Positions 56,401-64,000 of a stretch of 64,000 nucleotides of DNA are shown in pieces; position 1 is the stretch's first letter, and every line of letters starts with the position of its first letter. The notes beneath the pieces are model-generated. The model saw only the letters and a program-made list of their open reading frames with translations, was not told where the DNA came from and searched no databases. Origin of the DNA: Pseudomonas sp. MWU15-20650 (lineage in GTDB: Bacteria > Pseudomonadota > Gammaproteobacteria > Pseudomonadales > Pseudomonadaceae); contig NZ_JALJFG010000002.1 of the NCBI RefSeq assembly GCF_023242475.1, positions 124,001 through 188,000 on the forward strand, written 5' to 3'. A program made the position numbers and the translations under genes.

Positions 56401-56991
56401 CGTGATCAGCGCTTCGACGTGCTGGTGACCGATTGCCAGATGCCGGGCATGTCCGGTTATGCGTTGAGTGAGGCCATCCGCCGCATCGAAGCCGAGGAGC
56501 AACGGCCCCGTTGTGCCTTGGTCGGTTGCACGGCGAATGCCATGGAAGGTGAACAACGACGTTGTGAGGAGGCCGGCATGGATGAGCTGCTGGTCAAGCC
56601 GGTGACCCTGGAGCACTGGACCCGCGTGCTGGCGCGCGTGGCGCCGGAGCGGTCGTTCGATATCCAGACGTTACGGACCATGACCCAGGCTGATGGGCCG
56701 GTGCTGCACAGCATGTTGCGGGAACTGGCAAAAAGCCTGGACCACGAACACGAGGTGTTGGCTTGCGCCTTGGCCGAGCAGGATGTTGCGCGGTTGGGGG
56801 CCTCGTTGCATCGGCTCAAGGGTATTTGCTCGCTGGTGGATGCGTTGCCGTTGGCCAAGGCTTGCGTGACCCTTGAAAAATGCGCGCGTGAGCAGCGCGG
56901 CACCGACCTTGAAACACCCTGGTTGAGGCTGTCCGAGGTGTTGAGGGCGTTTCGCAGCGACCTGCAACCCTATCTGGATTTGCACGAATAG
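53413..56991 (+). CDS. BvgS/RocS-type unorthodox hybrid sensor kinase
   Basis: 1192 residues from a GTG at 53413 (AAGGA upstream; a TTG 14 codons earlier is possible). Order: signal/membrane anchor (VRVLIQWTVRLACMLVLG), two periplasmic SBP_bac_3 Venus-flytrap domains (about 45-275 and 285-520), a membrane helix near 530-552, PAS (about 575-690), HisKA with His716 in LSHEIRTPM, HATPase (NLLGNALKFT, GGTGLGLSIC), receiver with Asp1007 in VTDCQMPGM, HPt with His1133 in LHRLKGIC. All phosphorelay residues are intact. It is followed by a REC-EAL gene and a LuxR-type regulator, as in the P. aeruginosa Roc/Sad systems that control fimbriae and biofilm. The ligand is unknown. Confidence 0.92.
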   Translation: MRVLIQWTVRLACMLVLGHLPASLAAVSLPFKLVPAFIPLEPMPLAPAEQQWLAAHRTLKVGISIDDYQPIDITRDRNRYQGISADYLSLVGARLDVPMQVLGFAERAQAVEALRSGAIDILTSANGYERDVSGLQFTEDYMPDRSVVVLRRDDVQGDDLAGKKVVLLDGYANVKNVHAAYPDSHIMLAPNLYSGLEALKQGDVDAFIGNEVIVRAYKSLRPYLGLQIKEQSRLAPIGFAFATRAAEPLLGAMINRALASIDESVQREILARWTTGLGVGISGEHVELSASEQAWLVQHPHVVVVAQQMSPYVFKDKDGHWAGLNVDLLNRISRMTGLQFVFEEVHSTAQTLEWLETGRAQMNTTLAENQERKALLNFSHGFGGSGWVFVERADATPLTGLKQLDGKVLALPARHVLESYIRQMHPNIELRLVDNYAQARELVQRGEAAATLQTEVEVQSYPEDGLRIGRSVDGKWSSNCLSVRKDQPELLSILNKALEALPVAELSALRMRWIGAVTVPLPAWQRVPTWAYWTVAMALLFVLVSLVWNSRLKGQIRHRLEAEQRLNDQLAFKRALLDGMPNPVFVRDLAGRLVTCNKSYEQQLATRLEHIQGLTLMESGVMPQATAARLHAGHMEQLVTQQPLFVDRQLEFNAGSVHVYQWTVPFFDAQGRLQGLLGGWIDINERKVLEHQLMDARQAADEANYAKSAFLSALSHEIRTPMTAIIGLLELEQERSLAAGKPVSDALQVAHRSARELIALMGDSLDLAKIEAGHLQLAPQTTELKGFFEGIQRLFEATAQKKGLHLTLAFDPAAQGYYWFDPLRLRQVMHNLLGNALKFTEQGGVRLSVTCQRDEAGAEYLHLCVEDSGPGIGIEQQARVFKPFTQVSALTAAQHGGTGLGLSICQQLVELMGGSIRLDSVVGEGTVVCIDLRLDRVSTDDVPATPAATRPLAGRSLSVLVVDDLAANRLVLAQQLQFLGHQVVALDSAEAALQRWRDQRFDVLVTDCQMPGMSGYALSEAIRRIEAEEQRPRCALVGCTANAMEGEQRRCEEAGMDELLVKPVTLEHWTRVLARVAPERSFDIQTLRTMTQADGPVLHSMLRELAKSLDHEHEVLACALAEQDVARLGASLHRLKGICSLVDALPLAKACVTLEKCAREQRGTDLETPWLRLSEVLRAFRSDLQPYLDLHE

Positions 56992-57001
56992 GACGTGTCC
57001 T

Positions 57002-58309
57002 ATGGGGCAATACGCGGCTTTTGACTACTGTGCCGGACTTTGCCCGGTACCGACTCAATTGCCCATGCGATCCCTTAAAGTTCTGATCCTCGAAGACAAC
57101 CCGTTTCAGCTGATGGCATTGCACCAGATGCTCAATGCCAACGGCGTGTTCAATGTACTGACCGCCGAAAACGTCGAGACCGCCCGCCAGTCCCTGGAGA
57201 GCACGGGCCAAGTGGATATCGCTATCTGCGATCTTTACCTGGAGAAGGGCGACGGCCTGGAACTGATCCGCGAATTGGCTGAGCGACGCTTGGCTCAAGT
57301 GCTGATCCTGCTCAGTAACGCCGAGCCGGACGTGCTCGAAGGCGTGGCGAATATGGCACGGCAACTGGGGCTCAATGTGCTGGCGTGTCTACCTAAGCCA
57401 GCGTCGGCAAAACTGATTGGGCAAGTGTTGACGGATTGCCAGGCGCGTTTGCGGCCGGGGCCACCGGTAATGTCCTGGGAGCGCGTACGCCAGTTATTGA
57501 GTCTGAGCGACAGGGAGCCGTTGCCGCCCTCGGCGGGTGTCAGCCAGGCCAGCATCGCGCGCTGTGGCAGGGTCTGGTACCAGCCCATCGTCAACCAGGC
57601 CGGGGTGTTGCAAGGTGTCGAGGCACTGGCGCGCTGGCAGTTGTTTGAACCTCAATTGCTGTTACCCGACGACTTCCTGCCGGTGCTGGAGTTTGCCGGA
57701 ATGGAAGAGGCCTTTACCTGGCACGTGCTGGAACAGGCACTGGGCCTGGCGGGCGAGGTCATGGACGAAACGGGCCAAGTGCTGCCGGTGGCGGTGAATA
57801 TTCCCGGGCGAATGCTGGAGCGCTCGCACTTTCCGCAGGTGTTGCAAGGCTTGCTGCAACTTCACGGCGTGCCGGCCCAGAGCCTGACCCTGGAATTGGT
57901 CGAAACCTCGCGGTTGAAAACCGACAGTGCTCACGTCACGGGGTTGCTGCGTTTGCGAATGATGGGGTGCCAGTTGTCCATCGGTGATTTCGGCGTGGGT
58001 GGCACCAGCCTGCAACGCTTGCTGGAATTGCCCTTCACCGAATTGAAGATCCCCCCGGCGTTTGCTTGCGGAATGGCCAGCGATGATCGCAAGGCGGCCG
58101 TGGTGGCAGGCGCTATGAGCATGGCCGCGCGTTTGGACGTCGCCGTGGTGGTCACTGGCGTTGAGAGCGCCGCCGATTATCACGCCGTGGGTGAGCTTGG
58201 GGCGGCGTGGCTGCAGGGCTGCTTCATCGCGCGGCCGATGGACGCCGAGGCATTGAAGCAATGGATTGCCTTTCAGGCTAGGCCAGCCCGTGTTCCTGCA
58301 TATAAATAA
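57002..58309 (+). CDS. RocR-like REC-EAL protein with degenerate EAL site
   Basis: 435 residues; the ATG at 57002 has AGGA eight bases upstream, while the later ATG at 57065 has none. The receiver (about 24-150) keeps Asp77 in AICDLYLEKGDG. The EAL domain (about 190-430) keeps EAL (Glu207), VNIPG, ELVET and LQGCFIARP, but the metal pair DDFG reads GDFG (Gly328), KID reads KIP, and the conserved AEGVE reads VTGVE (Thr385). Cyclic-di-GMP hydrolysis is therefore doubtful; it may bind c-di-GMP or act only as a phosphate competitor of the LuxR-type regulator. It begins 10 bp after the sensor gene. Confidence 0.88.
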   Translation: MGQYAAFDYCAGLCPVPTQLPMRSLKVLILEDNPFQLMALHQMLNANGVFNVLTAENVETARQSLESTGQVDIAICDLYLEKGDGLELIRELAERRLAQVLILLSNAEPDVLEGVANMARQLGLNVLACLPKPASAKLIGQVLTDCQARLRPGPPVMSWERVRQLLSLSDREPLPPSAGVSQASIARCGRVWYQPIVNQAGVLQGVEALARWQLFEPQLLLPDDFLPVLEFAGMEEAFTWHVLEQALGLAGEVMDETGQVLPVAVNIPGRMLERSHFPQVLQGLLQLHGVPAQSLTLELVETSRLKTDSAHVTGLLRLRMMGCQLSIGDFGVGGTSLQRLLELPFTELKIPPAFACGMASDDRKAAVVAGAMSMAARLDVAVVVTGVESAADYHAVGELGAAWLQGCFIARPMDAEALKQWIAFQARPARVPAYK

Positions 58310-58940
58310 ACAGGGCAGCATCATTGCTCAGGCCAAGTTTGCGCATCGCGCTGACTTTTTGTGCGCTGACGGTCTGCTTGCTGCGGTGCAGGTGCGCGGC
58401 GATCTCGCCCACCGTCAATCCGCCAGCCAATAGGCGAATGACCTCCAGTTCCCGAGGTGAAAGCTGTTCCTGGGAATGCAGGCGATCGGCGCCGACGGCC
58501 CCTGCCAGGCTCAAGGCTTGACGTATGGCATGGGCGACATAAGGGCGTTGCTGGCGTACCTGGCGGATCGCCTGCGGCAGTTCATCGGCCAGGCTGGCCT
58601 TGCTCAGAAGGCCCATGACCCCCAACGCCAGGATGGAATGAAACAAGCCGACGTTGTTGAGCATGGTCACCACCACAATCGGCAGGTCCGGATTGTGCCG
58701 GCGCAGTTGCTCGATCAGGCGCAATCCGTCGGCCTGCGGCTCGGCGGGCATCATGAAATCGGTCACCAGTACGTCACAGGCACAGTGTCGCAGCAACTCA
58801 TTGAGGGCTTGTGGCGAGTTGGCTTCACCCACGATGCTGATGTGCTGGTCACGCTCGAGCACGGCGCGCAAGCCAATCAGGAAAATCGGATGATCGTCGG
58901 CGATGACGATACGCAATGGCTGATCAGACGCGGCTCTCAA
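58278..58940 (-). CDS. LuxR-type response regulator, RocA/BvgA/EvgA-like
   Basis: 220 residues from a TTG at 58940, preceded at six bases by GGGAG. The receiver (about 8-125) has Asp61 in VLVTDFMMP and the acidic pair IADDH. The LuxR DNA-binding domain (about 155-215) has LSPRELEVIRLLAGG, GEIAAHLHRSKQTVS and KLGLSNDAALFIYM. It is the likely output regulator of the neighbouring sensor. Its 3' end overlaps the convergent REC-EAL gene by 32 bp, so antisense effects are possible. Confidence 0.9.
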   Translation of the reverse strand: MRAASDQPLRIVIADDHPIFLIGLRAVLERDQHISIVGEANSPQALNELLRHCACDVLVTDFMMPAEPQADGLRLIEQLRRHNPDLPIVVVTMLNNVGLFHSILALGVMGLLSKASLADELPQAIRQVRQQRPYVAHAIRQALSLAGAVGADRLHSQEQLSPRELEVIRLLAGGLTVGEIAAHLHRSKQTVSAQKVSAMRKLGLSNDAALFIYMQEHGLA

Positions 58941-59146
58941 GGCAGGCTCCCGGGATAATCCAGGGATTCTAGCCTGTCGGTGAGTGTTTTCTCTCTGTCA
59001 TCTTTGCCGTGCATGCTCATTCGACTCGGGCAGGAGGCTACACAAAAGGTCGAACTTTCTGCTTTGAGCATGGGTCACTTGAATGTCAGCACCTTAGTGA
59101 CATTTTTGTTTTTCGAACCTTTTCGAATGATTGAGTGGTGATCGAG

Positions 59147-59431
59147 ATGGAAAGTATCAGCCTATTGCTCGAAGAAGCATTGAGCCCTTATCAGGTTACG
59201 TTGACCACCTCGGGTGTGCAGGGCGAATGCCTGGTGACCGTGAAGAATCCTGCCGGCGCCATCGTCGTTGAGCGTGAAGTCGATCGCGCGCAATTGACTG
59301 ACAAACGCGTGCTGGTAGACGTGGTGGATTGCCTGTTGCGTGATCTGAAAATCGCGGAAGGGCGCCTGGAACCCTCGGTGATCGCCGCCCTGCGTAACGC
59401 CGCCCAAACCCGTACCGGCATCCCTGCATGA
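59147..59431 (+). CDS. DUF3509 family protein
   Basis: 94 residues from the ATG at 59147, which gives the usual family start (ME)SISLLLEEALSPYQV. A GTG at 59135 is also in frame. The family is restricted to Pseudomonas relatives and is of unknown function. It is acidic, soluble and cytoplasmic. The AT-rich upstream region holds TTCGAACCTTTTCGAA, two palindromic hexamers. A terminator lies 120 bp downstream. Confidence 0.85.
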   Translation: MESISLLLEEALSPYQVTLTTSGVQGECLVTVKNPAGAIVVEREVDRAQLTDKRVLVDVVDCLLRDLKIAEGRLEPSVIAALRNAAQTRTGIPA

Positions 59432-59552
59432 AGAATTATTTTTCTTCGGAACCTTCCTACGGGGCGTCCGGTCAGATTTTGTAACAGCAAGAGCAAGCAT
59501 TGTGCTCCGGTGTTTGTCGCTTGCTGTACGGGTCTTTTTGTAGGCCACGTTT

Positions 59553-59590
59553 AACCCCGAGTTGTCTCCCCACTGCTCGGGGTTTCTTTT
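59553..59590 (+). terminator. Terminator after the DUF3509 gene
   Basis: AACCCCGAG/CTCGGGGTT stem with a 14-base loop and a TTTCTTTTT tail. Confidence 0.8.
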
Positions 59591-59603
59591 TGCCTGCGAT
59601 TTG

Positions 59604-60488
59604 TCAGGGCTCCGGGGACGGTTGGAAGAAACTCGGGTTGTCGCGCAAATAGTGCTCACGCATGAGCGGATCTAACCACGAAGCGTAGGACTGTTGTAGT
59701 TGCTGTTGTGGGATGCCACCTAAAACCTGATTGATTCGTGCCATGGCCTGACGACCCTGAGGCGTGTCCGAGCAACCGATATGGATACGCTGGTAAGGCG
59801 CTGAGCCTTTGATGGGATAGAACATCAGGTCTTGTGTATCGATGCCCTGTTGCATGGCGTGATAGCGGATTTCCGGCCAATAGCCCAGAACGGCTTCCAG
59901 TCGTCCAAGGCGCTGCATTTGCAGGAGGCTGCCCAGGGCGTCATTGCCGTAATGCAGTGCCAGTGTGTGTGGGTCTGCATCCTTGAGCTGTTCATCGACG
60001 GCAGGGCTATAGCTGCGTTCGGCGATTGCGCCAATGCGCGCCGTGTGGGCGCCGAGAAAGGCTTGCAGGTCAAATTGGCCCTCGACAATAAAGGGTGCCA
60101 TGGTTGGCTGCTGGCTTCGTCGGACGGCCACCCCATTGCTCACCACCACGAACGCCAGGGCGGAAAACGCCGTGTACTGGGCGCGTTCCGCTGTCCACAG
60201 CAGCGATGGGTCGCAGGTCAGGGAGGGCGTGCGCAGAATTTGAATGCCACGGGCGCGGTTGACGTGGATCACTTCGTGCCGGTATTCCGGCAGGCGCTCG
60301 CTGAGTATCGGTAACAACTTATCCAGCACACCCTGGTCTTTCTGCGGCCCCGCGAAGATGGTAATGGGCGGCAAGTCGCGCAGCAGCCAGCTCAGCGTTT
60401 CCTGGGCCTGTGCAGAGAGCGGCCATGTGCCGGCCAGTGCGGTGGCGAGGCACAAGCGAATCAACCCGCGTATGCCGCGATGAGCCAT
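59604..60488 (-). CDS. TIGR02285-like periplasmic binding protein
   Basis: 294 residues with a signal peptide (MAHRGIRGLIRLCLATALAGTWPLSAQA). The rest has the fold pattern of a SBP_bac_3-like binding protein (LSWLLRDLPPITIFAGPQ, LLPILSERLPEYRHEVIHVN, RLEAVLGYWPEIRYHA), as in the TIGR02285 group of pseudomonads. No transporter genes adjoin, so it is probably a sensor-like or orphan binding protein. The start overlaps the stop of the CoA-transferase gene (TGATG), which couples their translation, although their roles do not obviously match. Confidence 0.75.
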   Translation of the reverse strand: MAHRGIRGLIRLCLATALAGTWPLSAQAQETLSWLLRDLPPITIFAGPQKDQGVLDKLLPILSERLPEYRHEVIHVNRARGIQILRTPSLTCDPSLLWTAERAQYTAFSALAFVVVSNGVAVRRSQQPTMAPFIVEGQFDLQAFLGAHTARIGAIAERSYSPAVDEQLKDADPHTLALHYGNDALGSLLQMQRLGRLEAVLGYWPEIRYHAMQQGIDTQDLMFYPIKGSAPYQRIHIGCSDTPQGRQAMARINQVLGGIPQQQLQQSYASWLDPLMREHYLRDNPSFFQPSPEP

Positions 60489-61687
60489 CAGATCGCGCCA
60501 TCCTCGCGCAGGCGGGTGATGGCCTCGGCGTCGTAGCCCAGTGCATTGAGCAGCGTATTGTTGTGTTCACCCAATTGCGGTCCAACCCATTCACAGCTGC
60601 CCGGTGTATCCGACAGCTTGGGCACGATCCCCGGCATCTTGAAGTCCTTGCCATCTGGCAGCTGTGCCTTGAGGAACATCTCCCGGGCCAGAAACTGCGG
60701 GTCGCCCAGCATGTCTTCGGCGCTATAGATGCGACTGGCGGGCACTTCGGCCTGATTCAGCTGCTCCACCACCTGCTCCAGTGGCAGCGAGTTGACCCAG
60801 CGATCAATCACGCCGTACAGCTCGTCACGGCGAGTATCGCGCCCGTCATTGCTGGCCAGTTGCGGGTCGTTCGCCAGGTCATCGCGGCCGATGGCTGACA
60901 TGAAGCGTTTGAAGATCGCATCGCCATTGGCACCGATCTGCACGTGCTTGCCGTCCGCGCTGGTATGGATCGACGAGGGGGTAATACCGGGCATGATGTT
61001 GCCGGTGCGCTCTCGAATAAACCCGAACACATCGAATTCGGGGATCATGCTTTCCATCATGGCGAAGATAGCTTCATACAACGCCACATCCACAACTTGC
61101 CCCAGGCCACCGTTGACCTCGCGATGACGCAGCGCCATCAGTGCGCCGATCACCGCCCACAACGCGGCAATCGAATCACCGATGGAGATCCCGGTACGCA
61201 CCGGCGGGCGGTCTTCGAAGCCGGTGATGTAACGCAAGCCGCCCATGGACTCACCGACTGCACCAAAACCCGGTTGATCCTTCATCGGCCCGGTTTGGCC
61301 AAAGCCCGAGAGCCGGACCATCACCAGCTTGGGGTTCAGCGCGTGCAGGGTCTCCCAGCTCAGGCCGAGCTTCTCCAGCACGCCCGGGCGGAAGTTTTCA
61401 ATCAGGATGTCGGCGTCGGCGAGCAGTTGCTTGAGGATTGCCAGGCCATCCGGGTGCTTGAGGTTGAGGGTCAGCGACTGCTTGTTGCGCGCCTGCACGA
61501 ACCACCACAGCGAAGTCCCTTCATACAGCTTGCGCCATTTGCGCAGCGGGTCACCGCCATCCGGGGACTCGACCTTGATCACCTCTGCACCGAACTCCGC
61601 GCAGATGCGCGACGCAAACGGGCCGGCGATCAGGGTGCCCAGTTCGATGACTTTCAGGCCAGCAAGTGGTTTGGCATTAAACGACAT
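60488..61687 (-). CDS. CaiB/BaiF-family CoA-transferase
   Basis: 399 residues, the typical length. It is a class III CoA-transferase (interlocked dimer) that moves CoA between carboxylic acids. The N-terminus has LKVIELGTLIAGPFASRICA, followed by NKQSLTLNLKHPDG and ENFRPGVLEKLGL. The Asp in GISIGDSIAALWAV is the candidate catalytic residue. AAGGA precedes the ATG by five bases. The acid pair is unknown; oxalate, succinyl or acyl-carnitine types cannot be told apart here. Confidence 0.9.
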   Translation of the reverse strand: MSFNAKPLAGLKVIELGTLIAGPFASRICAEFGAEVIKVESPDGGDPLRKWRKLYEGTSLWWFVQARNKQSLTLNLKHPDGLAILKQLLADADILIENFRPGVLEKLGLSWETLHALNPKLVMVRLSGFGQTGPMKDQPGFGAVGESMGGLRYITGFEDRPPVRTGISIGDSIAALWAVIGALMALRHREVNGGLGQVVDVALYEAIFAMMESMIPEFDVFGFIRERTGNIMPGITPSSIHTSADGKHVQIGANGDAIFKRFMSAIGRDDLANDPQLASNDGRDTRRDELYGVIDRWVNSLPLEQVVEQLNQAEVPASRIYSAEDMLGDPQFLAREMFLKAQLPDGKDFKMPGIVPKLSDTPGSCEWVGPQLGEHNNTLLNALGYDAEAITRLREDGAI

Positions 61688-61835
61688 GGGGATCCTTACG
61701 AGCGCGGGACGGAGGTGTATTGCCTTTTAACATAGGCGAGCCATCGAGAGATAAGGATGATGCAGCGCAGTATTCGTTGAATGACCTCGCCATCGGTTAG
61801 ACTGGCTGCCTTTCCTTGTCTCTAGAAGCCCGTTC

Positions 61836-62378
61836 ATGGCCCAGCCGTCCACGACCTATAAATTCGAACTCAACCTCACCGACCTCGATCGCTCGGTGTA
61901 CGAGAGCGTCAAACAGACCATCGCCCGCCACCCTTCGGAAACCGAAGAGCGCATGACCGTGCGCCTGCTGGCCTACGCCCTCTGGTACAGCGAGCAGTTG
62001 TCGTTTGGCCGTGGCCTGTCGGATGTAGACGAGCCGGCCCTGTGGGAAAAAAGCCTGGATGATCGGGTTTTGCATTGGATCGAAGTCGGCCAGCCGGATG
62101 CCGACCGCCTGACGTGGTGCTCGCGCCGTACCGAGCGTACCAGCCTGCTGGCTTATGGCAGCCTGCGCGTCTGGGAAGGCAAGGTGGTCCCGGTGGCGAA
62201 CAACCTGAAAAACGTGCACATCGCCGCTGTACCGCAGGAAGTCCTCGAGACCCTGGCCAAGGACATGCCGCGGGTGATCAAGTGGGATGTGATGATCAGC
62301 GAAGGCACGATCTTCGTCACCGATGACCGTGGCCAGCACGAAGTGCAGTTGCAATGGCTGGTTGGCGAGCGTGGTTGA
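61836..62378 (+). CDS. yaeQ: YaeQ family protein
   Basis: 180 residues. The sequence (TYKFELNLTDLDRSVYES, RMTVRLLAYALWYSE, LSFGRGLSDVDEPALWEKSL) is that of YaeQ, which has a PD-(D/E)xK nuclease-like fold; its cellular role is not settled. The candidate Asp/Glu/Gln ligand region is near residues 55-80. It lies 100 bp before recJ with a REP between. Confidence 0.92.
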   Translation: MAQPSTTYKFELNLTDLDRSVYESVKQTIARHPSETEERMTVRLLAYALWYSEQLSFGRGLSDVDEPALWEKSLDDRVLHWIEVGQPDADRLTWCSRRTERTSLLAYGSLRVWEGKVVPVANNLKNVHIAAVPQEVLETLAKDMPRVIKWDVMISEGTIFVTDDRGQHEVQLQWLVGERG

Positions 62379-62382
62379 AAAA

Positions 62383-62412
62383 GTGTGGGAGGGGCAAGCT
62401 CCCTCCCTCATT
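62383..62412. repeat. Solitary compact REP element
   Basis: TGTGGGAGGGGCAAGCTCCC followed by TCCCTCA: one short imperfect palindrome, not a pair. It marks the yaeQ-recJ gap. Confidence 0.65.
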
Positions 62413-62477
62413 TGATTTGTGTTGCCTGAAAAATCGTTGTTTAACCGTTGTATCAGAAGAGAAGCTCCCGTCACCCC

Positions 62478-64000
62478 ATGCGTATTGATCCCCGCCCATT
62501 GCCCGCTGTCCTGCCATTCCTCGGTGAATTGCCGCCGCTGTTGACCCGTCTCTATGCCGCACGCGGGGTGCAGTCGGAGGCCGAGCTGGATAAGAGCCTG
62601 GCGCGGTTGATTCCCTACCAGCATCTCAAGGGGATCGATGCGGCCGTGGACCTGCTGGTGACGGCCCTGGAACAGCGCCAGCGTATCCTGATCGTCGGTG
62701 ACTTCGATGCCGACGGCGCCACGGCCAGCACCGTCGGTACCCTGGGCCTGCGGTTGCTGGGGGCGGCCCATGTCGATTACCTGGTGCCCAACCGTTTCGA
62801 ATACGGCTATGGCCTGACCCCGGAAATCGTTGCCGTGGCACTGCAGCGCCAACCACAGTTGCTGATCACCGTGGACAACGGTATCTCCAGCGTCGAAGGC
62901 GTAGCGGCGGCGAAGGCGGCGGGGTTGCAGGTACTGGTGACCGACCACCACTTGCCGGGCGATGAATTGCCGGCGGCGGATGCCATCGTCAATCCGAACC
63001 AGCCGGGTTGTGAGTTCCCCAGCAAGGCGCTGGCGGGCGTCGGGGTTATCTTCTACGTGTTGATGGCCCTGCGCGCGCGTTTGCGCAGCCTGGGTTGGTA
63101 TGACAGCAAGCCCCAGCCGAACATCGGTGAGTTGCTCGATCTGGTGGCCCTGGGCAGCGTCGCTGACGTGGTGCCTTTGGATGCCAATAACCGCATTCTC
63201 GTCCATCAGGGCCTTGAACGTATTCGTGCGGGCCGTGCGCGCCCGGGGATCAAGGCGATCCTGGAAGTGGCCAAGCGCGATTCGGCGCGTATCACGTCCA
63301 CCGACCTGGGCTTTATCCTCGGGCCGCGCCTCAACGCCGCTGGCCGCCTGGACGATATGAGCTTGGGGATTGAGTGCCTGCTCACCAGTGACTTCGCCGC
63401 CGCGCGGGAAATGGCCGCGCAGTTGGACGGCATGAACCAGGACCGCAAATCCATCGAGCAAGGCATGCAGCGCGAGGCCCTGGCCCAGCTCAAGGACTTG
63501 CCGGTGGAGTCGATGCCGTACGGTTTGTGCCTGTTCGACCCGGAATGGCACCAAGGTGTGATCGGGATCCTGGCGTCGCGCATGAAAGAGCGCTATTTCC
63601 GTCCAACCATCGCCTTTGCGGATGCCGGCGATGGCCTGCTCAAGGGCTCAGGGCGCTCTGTGCAGGGGTTTCACATCCGTGACGCCCTGGCGGTCGTCGC
63701 GAGCCAGCATCCCACCCTGATCACCAAATACGGCGGCCACGCCATGGCGGCCGGCCTGACATTACCCGAGGCGAACTTCCCACTGTTTGCCGAAGCCTTT
63801 GATGCCGAAGTGCGCCGGCAACTGCGTGAAGAAGACCTCACGGGCCGCTTGCTCTCCGACGGGACATTGGCCGTGGAAGAGTTTCACCTGGAACTGGCCC
63901 GTGCACTGCGGCATGCCGGCCCGTGGGGGCAACACTTCCCCGAACCGCTGTTTCACGGTGTGTTCCAGTTGGTGGAGCAGCGTGTGGTCGGTGAGCGTCA
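62478..64000 (+). CDS. recJ: Single-stranded-DNA-specific exonuclease RecJ (3' end outside)
   Basis: About 507 codons are present and the frame is still open at the window edge; the usual length is near 570. RecJ degrades single-stranded DNA 5' to 3' in RecF recombination and mismatch repair. The DHH phosphoesterase motifs are intact: LIVGDFDADGATAS near 75, LLITVDNGIS near 130, VTDHHLPGDELP near 155, LVALGSVADVVPL near 220. The DHHA1 region follows with GSGRSVQGFHIRDAL and TKYGGHAMAAGLTL. The OB-like C-terminus is cut off. Confidence 0.97.
   Translation, partial: MRIDPRPLPAVLPFLGELPPLLTRLYAARGVQSEAELDKSLARLIPYQHLKGIDAAVDLLVTALEQRQRILIVGDFDADGATASTVGTLGLRLLGAAHVDYLVPNRFEYGYGLTPEIVAVALQRQPQLLITVDNGISSVEGVAAAKAAGLQVLVTDHHLPGDELPAADAIVNPNQPGCEFPSKALAGVGVIFYVLMALRARLRSLGWYDSKPQPNIGELLDLVALGSVADVVPLDANNRILVHQGLERIRAGRARPGIKAILEVAKRDSARITSTDLGFILGPRLNAAGRLDDMSLGIECLLTSDFAAAREMAAQLDGMNQDRKSIEQGMQREALAQLKDLPVESMPYGLCLFDPEWHQGVIGILASRMKERYFRPTIAFADAGDGLLKGSGRSVQGFHIRDALAVVASQHPTLITKYGGHAMAAGLTLPEANFPLFAEAFDAEVRRQLREEDLTGRLLSDGTLAVEEFHLELARALRHAGPWGQHFPEPLFHGVFQLVEQRVVGER

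Overview
The window is a chromosomal segment of a Pseudomonas, most likely of the P. fluorescens group. The evidence is the high-GC codon use, the many REP-type palindromes (GGGGGCAAGCCCCCTCCCACA-like cores), Pseudomonas-typical small families (DUF3509, DUF6124, DUF6543-type toxin), and a backbone order (guaBA, mltF, purL, nag cluster, purT, corC, ypjD, ffh, rpsP-rimM-trmD-rplS, xerD, dsbC, hom, thrC, recJ) that I remember as one conserved block in pseudomonads. No rRNA, tRNA, CRISPR array or intact transposon was seen.

Layout. 1-2000: end of a LysR regulator gene, a TauE-type exporter and a small Cys-motif protein. 2000-5240: guaB-guaA (GMP synthesis) with promoter and terminator. 5245-9900: an accessory island holding a small antitoxin-like gene, a Doc/Fic toxin broken by a one-base frameshift, and a giant DUF6543-type toxin gene. 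9911-18219: a complete trehalose PTS cluster (treR, twin operators, treP, treC, LamB-like porin, a dedicated EIIA-HPr-EI fusion, and a small EIIB-like protein without the active cysteine). 18459-24419: mltF and purL divergently, then a YqfO-like gene. 24600-26300: a second accessory patch with a nucleotidyltransferase/partner gene pair and a DUF6124 gene, each preceded by a related leader. 26432-33601: the GlcNAc utilisation operon nagR-nagA-nagB-II-EIIA/HPr/EI-nagE on the minus strand. 33864-39767: L,D-transpeptidase, two Nudix hydrolases, gamma-carbonic anhydrase, DUF1289, a VUT-type membrane protein, purT and an MHS transporter. 40295-46661: corC, ypjD, ffh, the rpsP-rimM-trmD-rplS ribosome/tRNA operon and a thioesterase. 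46663-53301: antiporter, xerD, dsbC, hom and thrC. 53413-58940: a Roc/Sad-like signalling locus (BvgS-type sensor, REC-EAL protein, LuxR-type regulator). 59147-64000: DUF3509, a TIGR02285-type binding protein coupled to a CaiB/BaiF CoA-transferase, YaeQ and the start of recJ.

How it works together. Two sugar PTS routes, trehalose and GlcNAc, are each wired to their own multiphosphoryl fusion, and both carry a pseudo-EIIB domain lacking the phosphorylated Cys, fused in NagE and free-standing in the tre cluster. Purine synthesis is represented by guaB, guaA, purL and purT. Threonine synthesis is represented by hom and thrC.

Most worth a second look: the paired pseudo-EIIB domains, the repeated leader in front of the nucleotidyltransferase pair and DUF6124, the frameshifted Doc system, the giant toxin with a duplicated module and a non-canonical putative catalytic motif, and the Roc-like locus whose EAL protein has lost key catalytic residues.
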